Source: J014 sp964486055
Lineage (GTDB): Bacteria > Acidobacteriota > Blastocatellia > Pyrinomonadales > Pyrinomonadaceae
Assembly (NCBI GenBank): GCA_964486055.1
Contig: CAZALE010000002.1
Span: forward strand, 186,001-250,000
DNA length: 64,000 nucleotides
Reading direction: 5' to 3'
The first letter of the stretch is position 1, and every line of letters begins with the position of its first letter. Position numbers and translations under genes: made by a program. Positions 7,589 to 15,825 of this stretch are shown here, piece by piece. Below the pieces are notes generated by a model. The model did no database searches. It had not been told where the DNA came from and saw only the letters and a list, made by a program, of their open reading frames with translations.

Positions 7589-9160
7589 ATGTTTGCAAAA
7601 AGTGGAACAACTAGCATTTTCGATGAAAGAATTAATCACCCGCCGATTGGTTTTAATCCAGAGGTGGATTTACCTGTAGGCTTTTATGAGTTCTATCAGA
7701 AGCTTCATTCAGAGTTTGTAGACCGATGGATAAATTTGAAGCAAGCCAGAAAGCGCGTATTAGAAATGGCGCATCGAGGCAAGCTTCCAGATTATTTACC
7801 ACCATCTGAAGCCACTCAAACCGATTGGAGAATTGAATTACCAGATTATCTGAAAGATCAAAGAAATCAGATGACTGGACCAGCTGATGATGCTGAGTTA
7901 GTCGTAAAAATGCTCAATTCTGGAGCTCCAGGGGTAATGATCGACCTGGAGGATTCAATGGCAAATTTTTGGGAAAATTTGGAGCGTGGAATCAACAATG
8001 CCATATCAGCCTTGCATGGGGAGTTAAGCTATTACGATTTCAGACGTGATATGAAGGTGCCGATTTTTTCCTCAAATAGAACCGTAGCAATTGTTCGGGT
8101 TCGCGGTCTTCACCTAAGTCAAGGTGGCATAATTCAAGGTGAGCTGACATCAGCATCAATGTACGATACGGCAAGAGTAGCTTTCGGCGTAGATCGTGCA
8201 AAACTTAGACACAATTTGACTTTTTATATACCTAAATCTGAGTCTGCAGAGGAAGCATTATTTTGGAGGGATTTATTCCAAAGAATCGAGGAACTCCTCG
8301 GATGGGAGAAAAATTACATAAAATGCTTCGCGCTTATTGAATCTCATCCGATTGCCTATCAGATGGAGGAATTTATCTACAATTTGAGAGATTATCTAGT
8401 TGGTCTGAACTTAGGAAGATGGGACTATATGGCGAGTCTTATACATTTTAATTTTGAGGATCCACAATGGGTTCTGCCAGATAGAAACACCATTCCTCAT
8501 GATGTGGCATTTTTCCAGACACTGCGCCATCTAATGGTAGAGATTTGTCATAAACGTGGAATCTTAGCAATCGGAGGAATGACAGCCTTATTTCCCAATA
8601 GGCAAAACGCTGAGTTAAATGAAAGAGCGCTCAAGGTGCTAGAAGCAGACAAAAGGAATGAGGCAGAGATAGGAATGGATGGAGCATGGACTGGGCATCC
8701 TGATCAAAACGAGGTTGCAGTAAATCAATTTCCGTATCCAAATCAGCTACACGTAAGAAAGCAAATAGATAGGTATCCGAATCTCAGAATTCCGCCCGAG
8801 GGAATAGGTAAGAAAACTCTAGCAGGCACCAGGGCAGCCATCCGAACAGTCATACGATATCGCAATGGCGTCTTGAACGGAAAAGGCGCTTCTTTGCTAG
8901 ATGGCTACATGGAAGATCTAGCTACAGACAGAATCTATAGGTTAATGATCGCCCAAAGAGTAAGACATCGCCATTCTGTCAAAATAACAGACGACGATGA
9001 TAATTCGATAGAACATACTCCCGAGTTAGTCTCCAAACTCTTCGATGAAGAATTGGAAAAACTCCTAGCTGAGTATCCAGCAGAAAATCATGAAGCTTTA
9101 AGAAAAGCTCGTCAGATCAGTGAAGAAATGATTACAAATGGCGAGTTTGATCCAATTTAA
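7589..9160 (+). CDS. aceB: Malate synthase (type A-like)
   Basis: Condenses glyoxylate with acetyl-CoA to malate, the second step of the glyoxylate shunt. The product is 523 residues from the ATG at 7589, which has CGAGGAGA six bases upstream; the frame stays open back to 7346, but that stretch holds the operators and overlaps iclR. Recognisable parts are MIDLEDSMANFWEN (the EDS region), RVRGLHL, GLNLGRWDYM, a CHKRGILAIGGM segment, and DGAWTGHPDQ with the likely catalytic Asp near residue 364. The usual signature HSxGLNCGRWDY is altered here to YLVGLNLGRWDY. It is followed 41 bases later by isocitrate lyase. Confidence 0.94.
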   Translation: MFAKSGTTSIFDERINHPPIGFNPEVDLPVGFYEFYQKLHSEFVDRWINLKQARKRVLEMAHRGKLPDYLPPSEATQTDWRIELPDYLKDQRNQMTGPADDAELVVKMLNSGAPGVMIDLEDSMANFWENLERGINNAISALHGELSYYDFRRDMKVPIFSSNRTVAIVRVRGLHLSQGGIIQGELTSASMYDTARVAFGVDRAKLRHNLTFYIPKSESAEEALFWRDLFQRIEELLGWEKNYIKCFALIESHPIAYQMEEFIYNLRDYLVGLNLGRWDYMASLIHFNFEDPQWVLPDRNTIPHDVAFFQTLRHLMVEICHKRGILAIGGMTALFPNRQNAELNERALKVLEADKRNEAEIGMDGAWTGHPDQNEVAVNQFPYPNQLHVRKQIDRYPNLRIPPEGIGKKTLAGTRAAIRTVIRYRNGVLNGKGASLLDGYMEDLATDRIYRLMIAQRVRHRHSVKITDDDDNSIEHTPELVSKLFDEELEKLLAEYPAENHEALRKARQISEEMITNGEFDPI

Positions 9161-9201
9161 CTCAATTTCCGAGAGATATTAAACCAAAAAGGAGGAAAAA
9201 T

Positions 9202-10503
9202 ATGATAGAAGAAATCAAAAATCTTGAGAGAGAATGGAATGAAAATCCCAGATGGCAGGGGATCGAACGTCCTTATTCAGCTAAGGATGTAATTCGTCTG
9301 CGTGGTTCGATAAAAATCGAATATACGTTGGCTAAAATGGGTGCAGAGCGCTTGTGGCATCTCTTACATGAGGAAAAATTCGTATCAGCCTTAGGCGCTC
9401 TAACGGGCTCTCAAGCCATCCAGCAAGTGCAGGCTGGCCTGAAAGCAATCTATTGCAGTGGATGGCAAGTTGCAGCAGATGCAAATGTTGCGGGACAGAT
9501 GTACCCTGATCAAAGCCTCTATCCCGCAAACAGCGTGCCTGAATTGGTTAGAAAGATCAACAATTCACTGCAACGCACTGATCAAATATATCATGCCAGT
9601 GGGAAAAATGGAATCTACTGGTTTGCACCAATAATAGCCGATGCAGAGGCCGGCTTCGGAGGTAATTTAAATGCATTCGAGTTAATGAAAGCAATGATTG
9701 AAGCTGGGGCAGCAGCAGTCCATTTTGAAGATCAATTATCGTCAGCAAAAAAATGCGGACATCTAGGTGGAAAAGTTTTAGTTCCGACTCAAGAGGCTAT
9801 ACAAAAGCTAATAGCTGCTCGTCTCGCTGCTGACGTTTGTGATGTCCCAACAGTTATAATTGCTAGAACAGATGCTGACTCTGCTTCCCTTCTGACAAGC
9901 GATATAGATGAACGAGATAAACCCTTCTGCACAGGAGAAAGAACTGTAGAAGGCTTCCATAGAGTGAAAAGTGGGCTGGAGCAAGCAATAACCAGAAGCT
10001 TAGCTTACGCACCATACGCTGACCTTTTATGGTTTGAGACCTCCAAGCCAGATCTAGAGGAAGCTAGAATATTCGCTGAAAAAATACATGAAAAATATCC
10101 AGGTAAGATTCTTGCCTACAACTGCTCACCATCTTTTAACTGGAAGAAAAATTTGAGTGATAAAACCATAGCTAATTTTCAGGAAGAGCTCGCCCAAATG
10201 GGATATAAATTCCAGTTCATAACCCTCGCCGGCTTCCACGCAATGAATCTCTCGATGTTTGAACTAGCCTTTGATTTCCAAAGAAGAGGAATGTCAGCCT
10301 ATGCAGACTTACAAGAGAGAGAATTTACACGCGAGCTAGACGGCTATCGCGCTGCTAAACATCAATCGTTCGTTGGAGCTGGCTACTTCGATGAAATAAT
10401 GCAGGTCATAACCTCAGGACAATCATCGGTTACTTCGCTAAAAGGCTCGACAGAACTTGAACAATTCTCTCCAACAGCAACCGCTGTTAATCTACACACC
10501 TAA
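9202..10503 (+). CDS. aceA: Isocitrate lyase
   Basis: Cleaves isocitrate to succinate and glyoxylate, the first step of the glyoxylate shunt. The 433-residue protein contains the catalytic motif KKCGH (Cys near residue 185), the metal-binding region IIADAEAGFGG, IARTDADSASLL, and the late segment LAYNCSPSFNW. The start ATG at 9202 has a strong AAGGAGGA ribosome-binding site. It lies in one operon with malate synthase and is ended by the terminator at 10532. Length and motifs fit the short bacterial form. Confidence 0.97.
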   Translation: MIEEIKNLEREWNENPRWQGIERPYSAKDVIRLRGSIKIEYTLAKMGAERLWHLLHEEKFVSALGALTGSQAIQQVQAGLKAIYCSGWQVAADANVAGQMYPDQSLYPANSVPELVRKINNSLQRTDQIYHASGKNGIYWFAPIIADAEAGFGGNLNAFELMKAMIEAGAAAVHFEDQLSSAKKCGHLGGKVLVPTQEAIQKLIAARLAADVCDVPTVIIARTDADSASLLTSDIDERDKPFCTGERTVEGFHRVKSGLEQAITRSLAYAPYADLLWFETSKPDLEEARIFAEKIHEKYPGKILAYNCSPSFNWKKNLSDKTIANFQEELAQMGYKFQFITLAGFHAMNLSMFELAFDFQRRGMSAYADLQEREFTRELDGYRAAKHQSFVGAGYFDEIMQVITSGQSSVTSLKGSTELEQFSPTATAVNLHT

Positions 10504-10531
10504 GTAAACTCCCTTCTTTCTCCTATCTCTA

Positions 10532-10563
10532 AAAAGTGCCTGTCATAAGTGACAGGCACTTTT
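10532..10563 (+). terminator. Rho-independent terminator after aceBA
   Basis: Perfect 14-bp stem (10532-10545 with 10550-10563) closed by a TAAG tetraloop, GC-rich in the middle, with A and T runs forming the stem base. It ends the aceBA operon. Confidence 0.88.
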
Positions 10564-10685
10564 ACCTACTAGGTCTCTAACACTAAAATTAATTCTGTAA
10601 GCCACCTCAGCAATTTGCCTATATGAATCGCTTAAAATTAGGGTAAATATGAATCAACCGAGCTAAGGACAACATTAGCTCTTTT

Positions 10686-10715
10686 GCCTTGACCTTCAAC
10701 AAAAGAATATAATTT
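10686..10715 (+). promoter_or_regulatory. Candidate sigma-70 promoter for argS
   Basis: TTGCCT as the -35 box, an 18-base spacer and a perfect TATAAT at 10710-10715. It lies only about 15 bases upstream of the argS start, implying a very short leader. No Shine-Dalgarno sequence is seen before argS, consistent with that. Confidence 0.5.
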
Positions 10716-10729
10716 TTGTTTACACTTTT

Positions 10730-12730
10730 ATGAGACTGCAACAAATTCAACAATTCCTTACGGAAGAGATCAGAAGGCTCGCTCGAGAAAAGTTTGCGGT
10801 GGATCTAGAAAAAATCCATTCAGAAATTCCCCCGAAAACTGAACTAGGTGATCTGGCTTTTCCCATAGCTTTTGAGCTTGCAAAGCGAATAAAACAAACT
10901 ACCGGAGAAAAGAAAAACCCAAGGGAGATTGCTGATGCGCTGAAATCCTCCTTGAGCAATAATGAATTCATCGAACGAATAGAAACAGCAGGAGCTGGCT
11001 ACCTGAATATCTTCTATGATCGTGCTCGTGTTTTGGCAAATCAAGTAGGTGCTAATCCGCTACCTGAGCTTGATGAGGAAACCTCAGGGGAAAAAATTTG
11101 TGTTGAGCACACATCCGTCAATCCAAATAAATCTGCTCATATAGGGCACGTCCGTAACGCAGTGTTAGGAGACACATTTGCACGGCTTTTAAAAGCTACA
11201 GGTAAAAAAGTCGAAATACAAAACTACATCGATAATACTGGAGTTCAAGTGGCTGATACGGTTGTTGGATTTATATATCTCGAAAAGATGGATTTGAATT
11301 CTATCATAGAGCTCGACAATCGGCTTAGCAGAGAAGGAAAAGCTTTTGACTATTACTGTTGGGATCTTTATGCAAAAGTAGGCCAAGCTTACCTAAATGA
11401 TGAACAGTTAAAGGAAAGACGAAAGGAAATCCTGCATGCGATTGAAAATGGTAATAATGAAATAGCTGATATCGCCGACTATATAGCAATGCGAAACGTC
11501 GAATGCCTTCTAAAAACCATGGAAAAATTAGACATTCGTTATGACCTCCTACCACGCGAATCAGAAATCCTCCACATGAACTTCTGGCAGAAGGCTTTCG
11601 AGGAAATGAAAAATAGAAATGTCATAAGATATGAGACTGAGGGAAAAAGAGCTGGATGCTGGGTAATGCCGTTAGATTCTCACGAAGGTAATGAAGAGTA
11701 CGATGCTGATAAAATCTTAGTCCGCTCGAATGGTACAGTTACATACACTGGTAAGGACATCGCTTATCAGATGTGGAAACTTGGCTTATTAGGATTAGAC
11801 TTCAATTACAAACCATTTTACGTATACGAGGATGGTAAAAAAGTCTGGGTTACGACCTCCTCTCCATCATCACCTGATGATATTCCAAGCTTCGGAAAAA
11901 ACGATGTAGTTTATAACGTTATAGATTCCAGGCAGAGCTATACACAAGAGGTAGTAAGAAGAAGTATCGCTGCCATTTTCCCAGAAAAAGGCGATGAGGC
12001 AAGCATCCATCTCTCCTACGAAATGGTTGCGCTGTCGCTGTCAGCAGCAGAGGATTTGGGATTTACAATCTCTGATGAAGACAGAAACAAACCATTCATA
12101 GAAATGTCAGGAAGAAAAGGGCTGGGAGTAAAAGCAAATGATCTCATAGAACTTCTGGAAAAGAAGGCATTGGCAGAAGTAGAAAAAAGACATCCAGAAG
12201 AAAAAGAGGACGAGAAAAAAAAGATTGCCAGAATCATAGCAATCGGCGCCCTCCGATATTTTCTCTCAAAGTATACGAGAAATACTATTGTAGTTTTCGA
12301 TTTCAAGGAGGCGCTTTCGTTTGAGGGAGAAACCGGGGCATTCTGCCAATATTCTGTCGTGCGTGCAAATTCAATATTTAAAAAACTTCATGAAAAGGAG
12401 CTCGAACAATCCATCAGATTTGTCAAAGAAAACACAGAAAAAATTCGAGAGATACTACAGCACGAAAACGAGATATGGGCACTTTTGATACAGTGTTTTC
12501 AGCTCCCCGAGGTAATATCAGATGCAATAAAGGCTAAAGAACCGGCTGTCTTAGCAAAATATTGTTTCAATCTCGCTAAAGCTTTTAATCTTTTCTACCA
12601 CACTCATAGAATCATTGCTGAGGAAGACCAAGCGAGGAGGGCTCTGTTAATCGTTACCGCTAATATCGTCAGAAAAACTTTAACATCGGCTTTAGATATA
12701 CTAGGCATTAAAGTGCCAGACAAAATGTAA
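10730..12730 (+). CDS. argS: Arginyl-tRNA synthetase
   Basis: Charges tRNA-Arg; 666 residues, longer than the roughly 580 of E. coli. The N-terminal Arg-specific domain (about 3-90) is followed by the class I HIGH motif in NPNKSAHIGHVRNAVLGD. KMSKS is replaced by MSGRKGLGVKANDLI, as is usual in ArgRS. The C-terminal helical anticodon-binding DALR domain spans about 545-666. The extra length lies in connective segments of the catalytic domain (about 270-400). No Shine-Dalgarno sequence precedes the ATG, and a TATAAT box is only about 15 bases upstream. It appears monocistronic. Confidence 0.96.
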   Translation: MRLQQIQQFLTEEIRRLAREKFAVDLEKIHSEIPPKTELGDLAFPIAFELAKRIKQTTGEKKNPREIADALKSSLSNNEFIERIETAGAGYLNIFYDRARVLANQVGANPLPELDEETSGEKICVEHTSVNPNKSAHIGHVRNAVLGDTFARLLKATGKKVEIQNYIDNTGVQVADTVVGFIYLEKMDLNSIIELDNRLSREGKAFDYYCWDLYAKVGQAYLNDEQLKERRKEILHAIENGNNEIADIADYIAMRNVECLLKTMEKLDIRYDLLPRESEILHMNFWQKAFEEMKNRNVIRYETEGKRAGCWVMPLDSHEGNEEYDADKILVRSNGTVTYTGKDIAYQMWKLGLLGLDFNYKPFYVYEDGKKVWVTTSSPSSPDDIPSFGKNDVVYNVIDSRQSYTQEVVRRSIAAIFPEKGDEASIHLSYEMVALSLSAAEDLGFTISDEDRNKPFIEMSGRKGLGVKANDLIELLEKKALAEVEKRHPEEKEDEKKKIARIIAIGALRYFLSKYTRNTIVVFDFKEALSFEGETGAFCQYSVVRANSIFKKLHEKELEQSIRFVKENTEKIREILQHENEIWALLIQCFQLPEVISDAIKAKEPAVLAKYCFNLAKAFNLFYHTHRIIAEEDQARRALLIVTANIVRKTLTSALDILGIKVPDKM

Positions 12731-12822
12731 ATGTGGCAAGCTACTTGCTTGTACCTCAACATAAAGTCAAAACTTGAGACTTATTCTCGTTTTGCAAAAA
12801 GTTCTGAAAAGGTGAGAAAGAT

Positions 12823-13851
12823 ATGTTGATCGTAATGAGACCAGATGTAACTGAAGAAGAGATAAGAAGAGTCGAGGAAGTCGTCAGGAAACTAGGGTAT
12901 CGACCACACACTCTTCCCGGCGCTACCCGAACTGCAATAGGCATAACCGGGAATCCAGGCGCAATAGATCCCGCACACTTTGAAAATCTCCCAGGAGTTA
13001 TAGAGACCATAAGAGTCACAAAACCTTACAAGCTGGTAACAAAGGATCTAAAGCCAGAGAAATCCGTTATTAAACTTGGAACATCTGAGATTGGTGGAAA
13101 AGATCTCGCTATAATCGCGGGACCTTGCGCAGTTGAGTCTAGAGAACAAGTTTTTCAGGCTGCAGAGATAGTGGCCAAAAGTGGTGCTAAATTTTTTAGA
13201 GGTGGTGCCTTTAAGCCAAGAACATCTCCATACGCCTTTCAGGGCAAAGGTGAAGAAGGATTAAAGATCTTGGCTGAGGTTCGTGAAGCCTTTGGTCTAA
13301 ACATAGTCACCGAAGCGATGGATGAGAGGGGCGTGGACTTAGTCGTGAAATATGCCGATTGTATCCAGATAGGGGCGAGAAATATGCAAAATTTTTCGCT
13401 TTTAAAGTATGTAGGAAAAACAAAAAAACCAGTTCTTCTCAAACGTGGTATGTCAGCCACACTCGATGAATTTCTGCTCGCCGCTGAATACATAATGGCT
13501 GAAGGAAACTATAACGTAATCTTGTGCGAAAGAGGAATTCGCACGTTTTCTAATCACTCTCGCAATACTTTAGATCTTTCGGTAGTTCCAGCCGCCCAAA
13601 GAATTTCTCACCTTCCGATAATTGTAGATCCTTCTCATGGAGCCGGTAAAAATTATATGGTAGCTCCGTTAGCAAAAGCAGCTGTCGCCGTCGGAGCAGA
13701 TGGATTGATAATTGAAGTACATCCGTGTCCAGAAGAAGCGTTATGTGATGGAGCTCAGGCACTCACCTTAGCTCAATACCAAAAACTCTATGAGGAACTT
13801 CTAGCCGTCCACAAGGTGGTATCTGAGGAAAACGCAGTTTTGACCCTCTAA
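12823..13851 (+). CDS. aroF: 3-deoxy-7-phosphoheptulonate synthase (DAHP synthase, type I-beta)
   Basis: First enzyme of aromatic amino acid biosynthesis, joining phosphoenolpyruvate and erythrose 4-phosphate. The protein has 342 residues. An N-terminal ferredoxin-like regulatory domain (about 1-70, MLIVMRPDVTEEEIRRVEEV) resembles that of Thermotoga DAHP synthase and probably mediates feedback inhibition. The barrel follows with AGPCAVES, GGAFKPRTSPYAFQG, QIGARNMQNF, KRGM, CERGIRTF and VDPSHGAGK. The start has AAAGGTGAG upstream. No other shikimate genes are adjacent. The symbol is generic for the family. Confidence 0.95.
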   Translation: MLIVMRPDVTEEEIRRVEEVVRKLGYRPHTLPGATRTAIGITGNPGAIDPAHFENLPGVIETIRVTKPYKLVTKDLKPEKSVIKLGTSEIGGKDLAIIAGPCAVESREQVFQAAEIVAKSGAKFFRGGAFKPRTSPYAFQGKGEEGLKILAEVREAFGLNIVTEAMDERGVDLVVKYADCIQIGARNMQNFSLLKYVGKTKKPVLLKRGMSATLDEFLLAAEYIMAEGNYNVILCERGIRTFSNHSRNTLDLSVVPAAQRISHLPIIVDPSHGAGKNYMVAPLAKAAVAVGADGLIIEVHPCPEEALCDGAQALTLAQYQKLYEELLAVHKVVSEENAVLTL

Positions 13852-14191
13852 ACTTCACGATTAAAATTGATTGCATATAAATGAAATCATTAACCCTCTT
13901 AAGCTAATACAGGCCAGGAGGGCTTCAGTCTAATTCGAATTCTTAATTATTTGTATTTCTTACCTTACAAAGGTTTTACCTCTCAACTCTCAGTTAATAG
14001 AGGCTTAGATTTTTACTAATGACTTATCAGAAGAGACCATAATACATTAAAAGAGGCGCGCTCAAACCGTATCGAATATGGGCAGCTGTATAATGCGAAA
14101 CTTAATGTTCGAGATCTAGAGAAGATGTAAATACTCAAATTGATCGATTTAGAGTTAATGGGGAGTCGAGAGGAAAGATGCTGAAAAGGTG
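13852..14191. other. Gene-free gap of 340 bases
   Basis: The gap lies between the convergent DAHP synthase and XRE regulator genes. No reading frame with a ribosome-binding site and no convincing terminator was found. A TATAAT box occurs at 14099-14104 on the plus strand but lacks a matching -35 element. I see no tRNA or riboswitch fold. Confidence 0.5.
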
Positions 14192-14587
14192 CTATTTTCT
14201 TCTTGAGAATTGTTCATAAGCAACACGAAATAGCTCGGCTAATGCCTTTGCTGTTTCAGGACTCAAATTTTTATCAGCGCGTAAATGAGCTTCTACAATT
14301 TCAGGTGTTGATTCACTCGGATAGTATATAACAGCCTCCAGATTATCCTTCTTAGACTTCCTTAATATTCTATCTAAAGGCATCTTTAACCAGTCAGCCA
14401 GGCGAGCTATGTTGTCTGCATCAGGCTTTCCGACACCGTTCTCGATTCTAGACAGGGTAGAAGCTGATATGCCTGTCTCTATGGATAAGTCCCTCAGACT
14501 CAAACCTAACTCCTCTCGACGCCTCTTCAAAATTTTGCCTAGCTCTTTAATGTCCACTAATTTTTTATTCTTATCTTTCTTTGCCAT
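14192..14587 (-). CDS. XRE-family helix-turn-helix regulator
   Basis: A 131-residue protein from the ATG at 14587, which has AAGGGAA upstream on the minus strand; an upstream in-frame ATG at 14641 would run through the intergenic dyad. The Cro/CI-type helix-turn-helix occupies about 14-68 (LGKILKRRREELGLSLRDLS, then ISASTLSRIENGVGKPDADN). It is followed by a helical tail (about 70-131, ESTPEIVEAHLRADKNLSPE) of unknown role. It is divergent from the SWIM-Rad52 gene. Two copies of a GTTTCA-N4-TGAAAC dyad lie in the shared promoter region, so autoregulation and control of that gene are likely but inferred. Confidence 0.88.
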   Translation of the reverse strand: MAKKDKNKKLVDIKELGKILKRRREELGLSLRDLSIETGISASTLSRIENGVGKPDADNIARLADWLKMPLDRILRKSKKDNLEAVIYYPSESTPEIVEAHLRADKNLSPETAKALAELFRVAYEQFSRRK

Positions 14588-14647
14588 ATCAACGCGTTCC
14601 CTTACAACCTTAAAAATAACATAGAAAAATTTCATATGCAATATTGT

Positions 14648-14663
14648 GTTTCATGTTTGACAC
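14648..14663. promoter_or_regulatory. Candidate XRE operator A (GTTTCA-N4-TGACAC)
   Basis: One-mismatch copy of the dyad GTTTCA-N4-TGAAAC. It overlaps the perfect -35 hexamer TTGACA (14657-14662) of the SWIM-Rad52 promoter. Confidence 0.55.
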
Positions 14664-14685
14664 TAAAACTCATAAATGATAATCT
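14657..14685 (+). promoter_or_regulatory. Candidate promoter of the SWIM-Rad52 gene
   Basis: TTGACA at 14657-14662, a 17-base spacer, and TAATCT at 14680-14685 as a poor -10 box. It lies between the two copies of the candidate operator. Transcription would begin near 14692, which rules out the ATG at 14676 as start if this promoter is used. Confidence 0.45.
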
Positions 14686-14701
14686 GTTTCACAGATGAAA
14701 C
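14686..14701. promoter_or_regulatory. Candidate XRE operator B (GTTTCA-N4-TGAAAC)
   Basis: Perfect dyad with 6-bp arms around CAGA, 38 bp after operator A and immediately downstream of the candidate -10 box, a classical repressor position. Confidence 0.6.
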
Positions 14702-14723
14702 AAATTTGGCAATAGAAACTGCT

Positions 14724-15713
14724 ATGGCAACAAAAACGACAAAAATGGGCTGCAACGAAGAGAAAATGAAGCATCGTGATTCGATTTGGTTAGTAGAGGC
14801 TGCGGGTGACTGTTTCAGAGTTCGATGCAGAGAGAATCAGAGCAAGTATTATGAGGTAAGGGAAGGCATCGATGGTAGATTAATGTGCAATTGTCCAGAG
14901 TTTATGGAGAGTTACTTAGCAAGAAAGGTTTACTTGTGCGAGCACATGATAGCTGTAGAAAGCTTTATAAAGAGCTCTGATCGGACATCTAGTGATTTAA
15001 TGGGTAATCATGCAGTAGGTCTCAAGCTTTCCTCACGAGAAAACTCGTCTTCAGGCGATGAAACAGATAATGCAACTAACCTGATAGATGTTGATTTCTT
15101 AAAGAAACTAGAGCTTCTTCGTCAGCAAGTAGATCCGAGATTGATAAAGCAGCGAGAGGGCTGGAAGGATGAGGATGGAAAGTCTCATTACATAGATTAC
15201 ATAGAATGGCATACCGTAGCAGATATCTTGGATGAAAAAGCTCCTAATTGGTCACATAGTATAAGAGAAATAAGGCAAGTAGGGGATTTTGTTGTCATAA
15301 GCGTGTCTATAACGATAGATGGAGTAACAAGAGAAGGAATTGGTACAGGACTTGTTAATTCCGAAATAGGTATAAAGAAAGCTGAACATGAGGCATTAAA
15401 ACGTGCAGCGCTTAAGTTTGGAATCGCACGCTACCTTTATAAGAAAGAGACTCGAGATAATAACGAAGAATCATCGAAATTTCCGATTACTCCGCTAGCA
15501 AGATCATCGAATGAGCTACTAACCTCAAAACAGAGGGGAATGATATTAGCGTTAGGTCAAGGGCTAGGCATCGATGTAGAGCAAGAATGCCAATCTCTTT
15601 TTGGTTGTGCACTTGATGAAATATCCAAGCGAACAGCTTCGGCATTCATAAACTATTTACAAGATTTTCAAAAAAGGCAAGCTTCCAACCAAAAACTGCA
15701 ACAAGCAGTCTGA
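14724..15713 (+). CDS. SWIM zinc finger / Rad52-family ssDNA-annealing fusion protein
   Basis: A 329-residue protein from the ATG at 14724. A SWIM zinc-binding motif CxCxnCxH is formed by Cys55, Cys57, Cys72 and His74 (LMCNCPEF, then LCEHMIAVESF). A polar linker (about 85-120) follows. The next region (about 125-245) matches the Rad52/Rad22 fold: WHTVADILDEKAPNWSHSI, a GDFVVISVSITIDG strand pair and the signature KKAEHEALKRAALKFGIARY. The tail (about 262-316, LTSKQRGMILALG, then ISKRTASAFINYLQ) resembles C-terminal helices of phage-type annealing proteins. Rad52 proteins bind and anneal single-stranded DNA. Starts at 14676, 14745 and 14766 are possible; 14676 lies between the operators. The divergent XRE gene probably regulates it. 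Confidence 0.78.
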   Translation: MATKTTKMGCNEEKMKHRDSIWLVEAAGDCFRVRCRENQSKYYEVREGIDGRLMCNCPEFMESYLARKVYLCEHMIAVESFIKSSDRTSSDLMGNHAVGLKLSSRENSSSGDETDNATNLIDVDFLKKLELLRQQVDPRLIKQREGWKDEDGKSHYIDYIEWHTVADILDEKAPNWSHSIREIRQVGDFVVISVSITIDGVTREGIGTGLVNSEIGIKKAEHEALKRAALKFGIARYLYKKETRDNNEESSKFPITPLARSSNELLTSKQRGMILALGQGLGIDVEQECQSLFGCALDEISKRTASAFINYLQDFQKRQASNQKLQQAV

Positions 15714-15725
15714 AAAGCCCCTAAA

Positions 15726-15782
15726 AGAGTTGCAGGTCATTCGGTCCACTCCAGTTTTTAAGAACTCCTCACCTGCAACTCT
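15726..15782. repeat. 12-bp inverted repeat between convergent genes
   Basis: Arms AGAGTTGCAGGT (15726-15737) and ACCTGCAACTCT (15771-15782) are perfect complements with a 33-base loop. It lies just after the SWIM-Rad52 stop and before the hydrolase stop. It may act as a long-loop bidirectional terminator, though there is no T tract. Confidence 0.6.
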
Positions 15783-15825
15783 CTCTCCTTAAATGCTGAC
15801 TGGATATTCCCTCGATACAGTGAAA

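Noticed and set aside
14099..14104. Isolated TATAAT suggesting a non-coding RNA promoter
   Set aside because: No -35 box at a suitable distance and no structured product or terminator downstream on that strand.
14676..14723. Upstream ATG for the SWIM-Rad52 gene
   Set aside because: It lies between the two operator copies and upstream of the predicted transcription start; kept only as an alternative.
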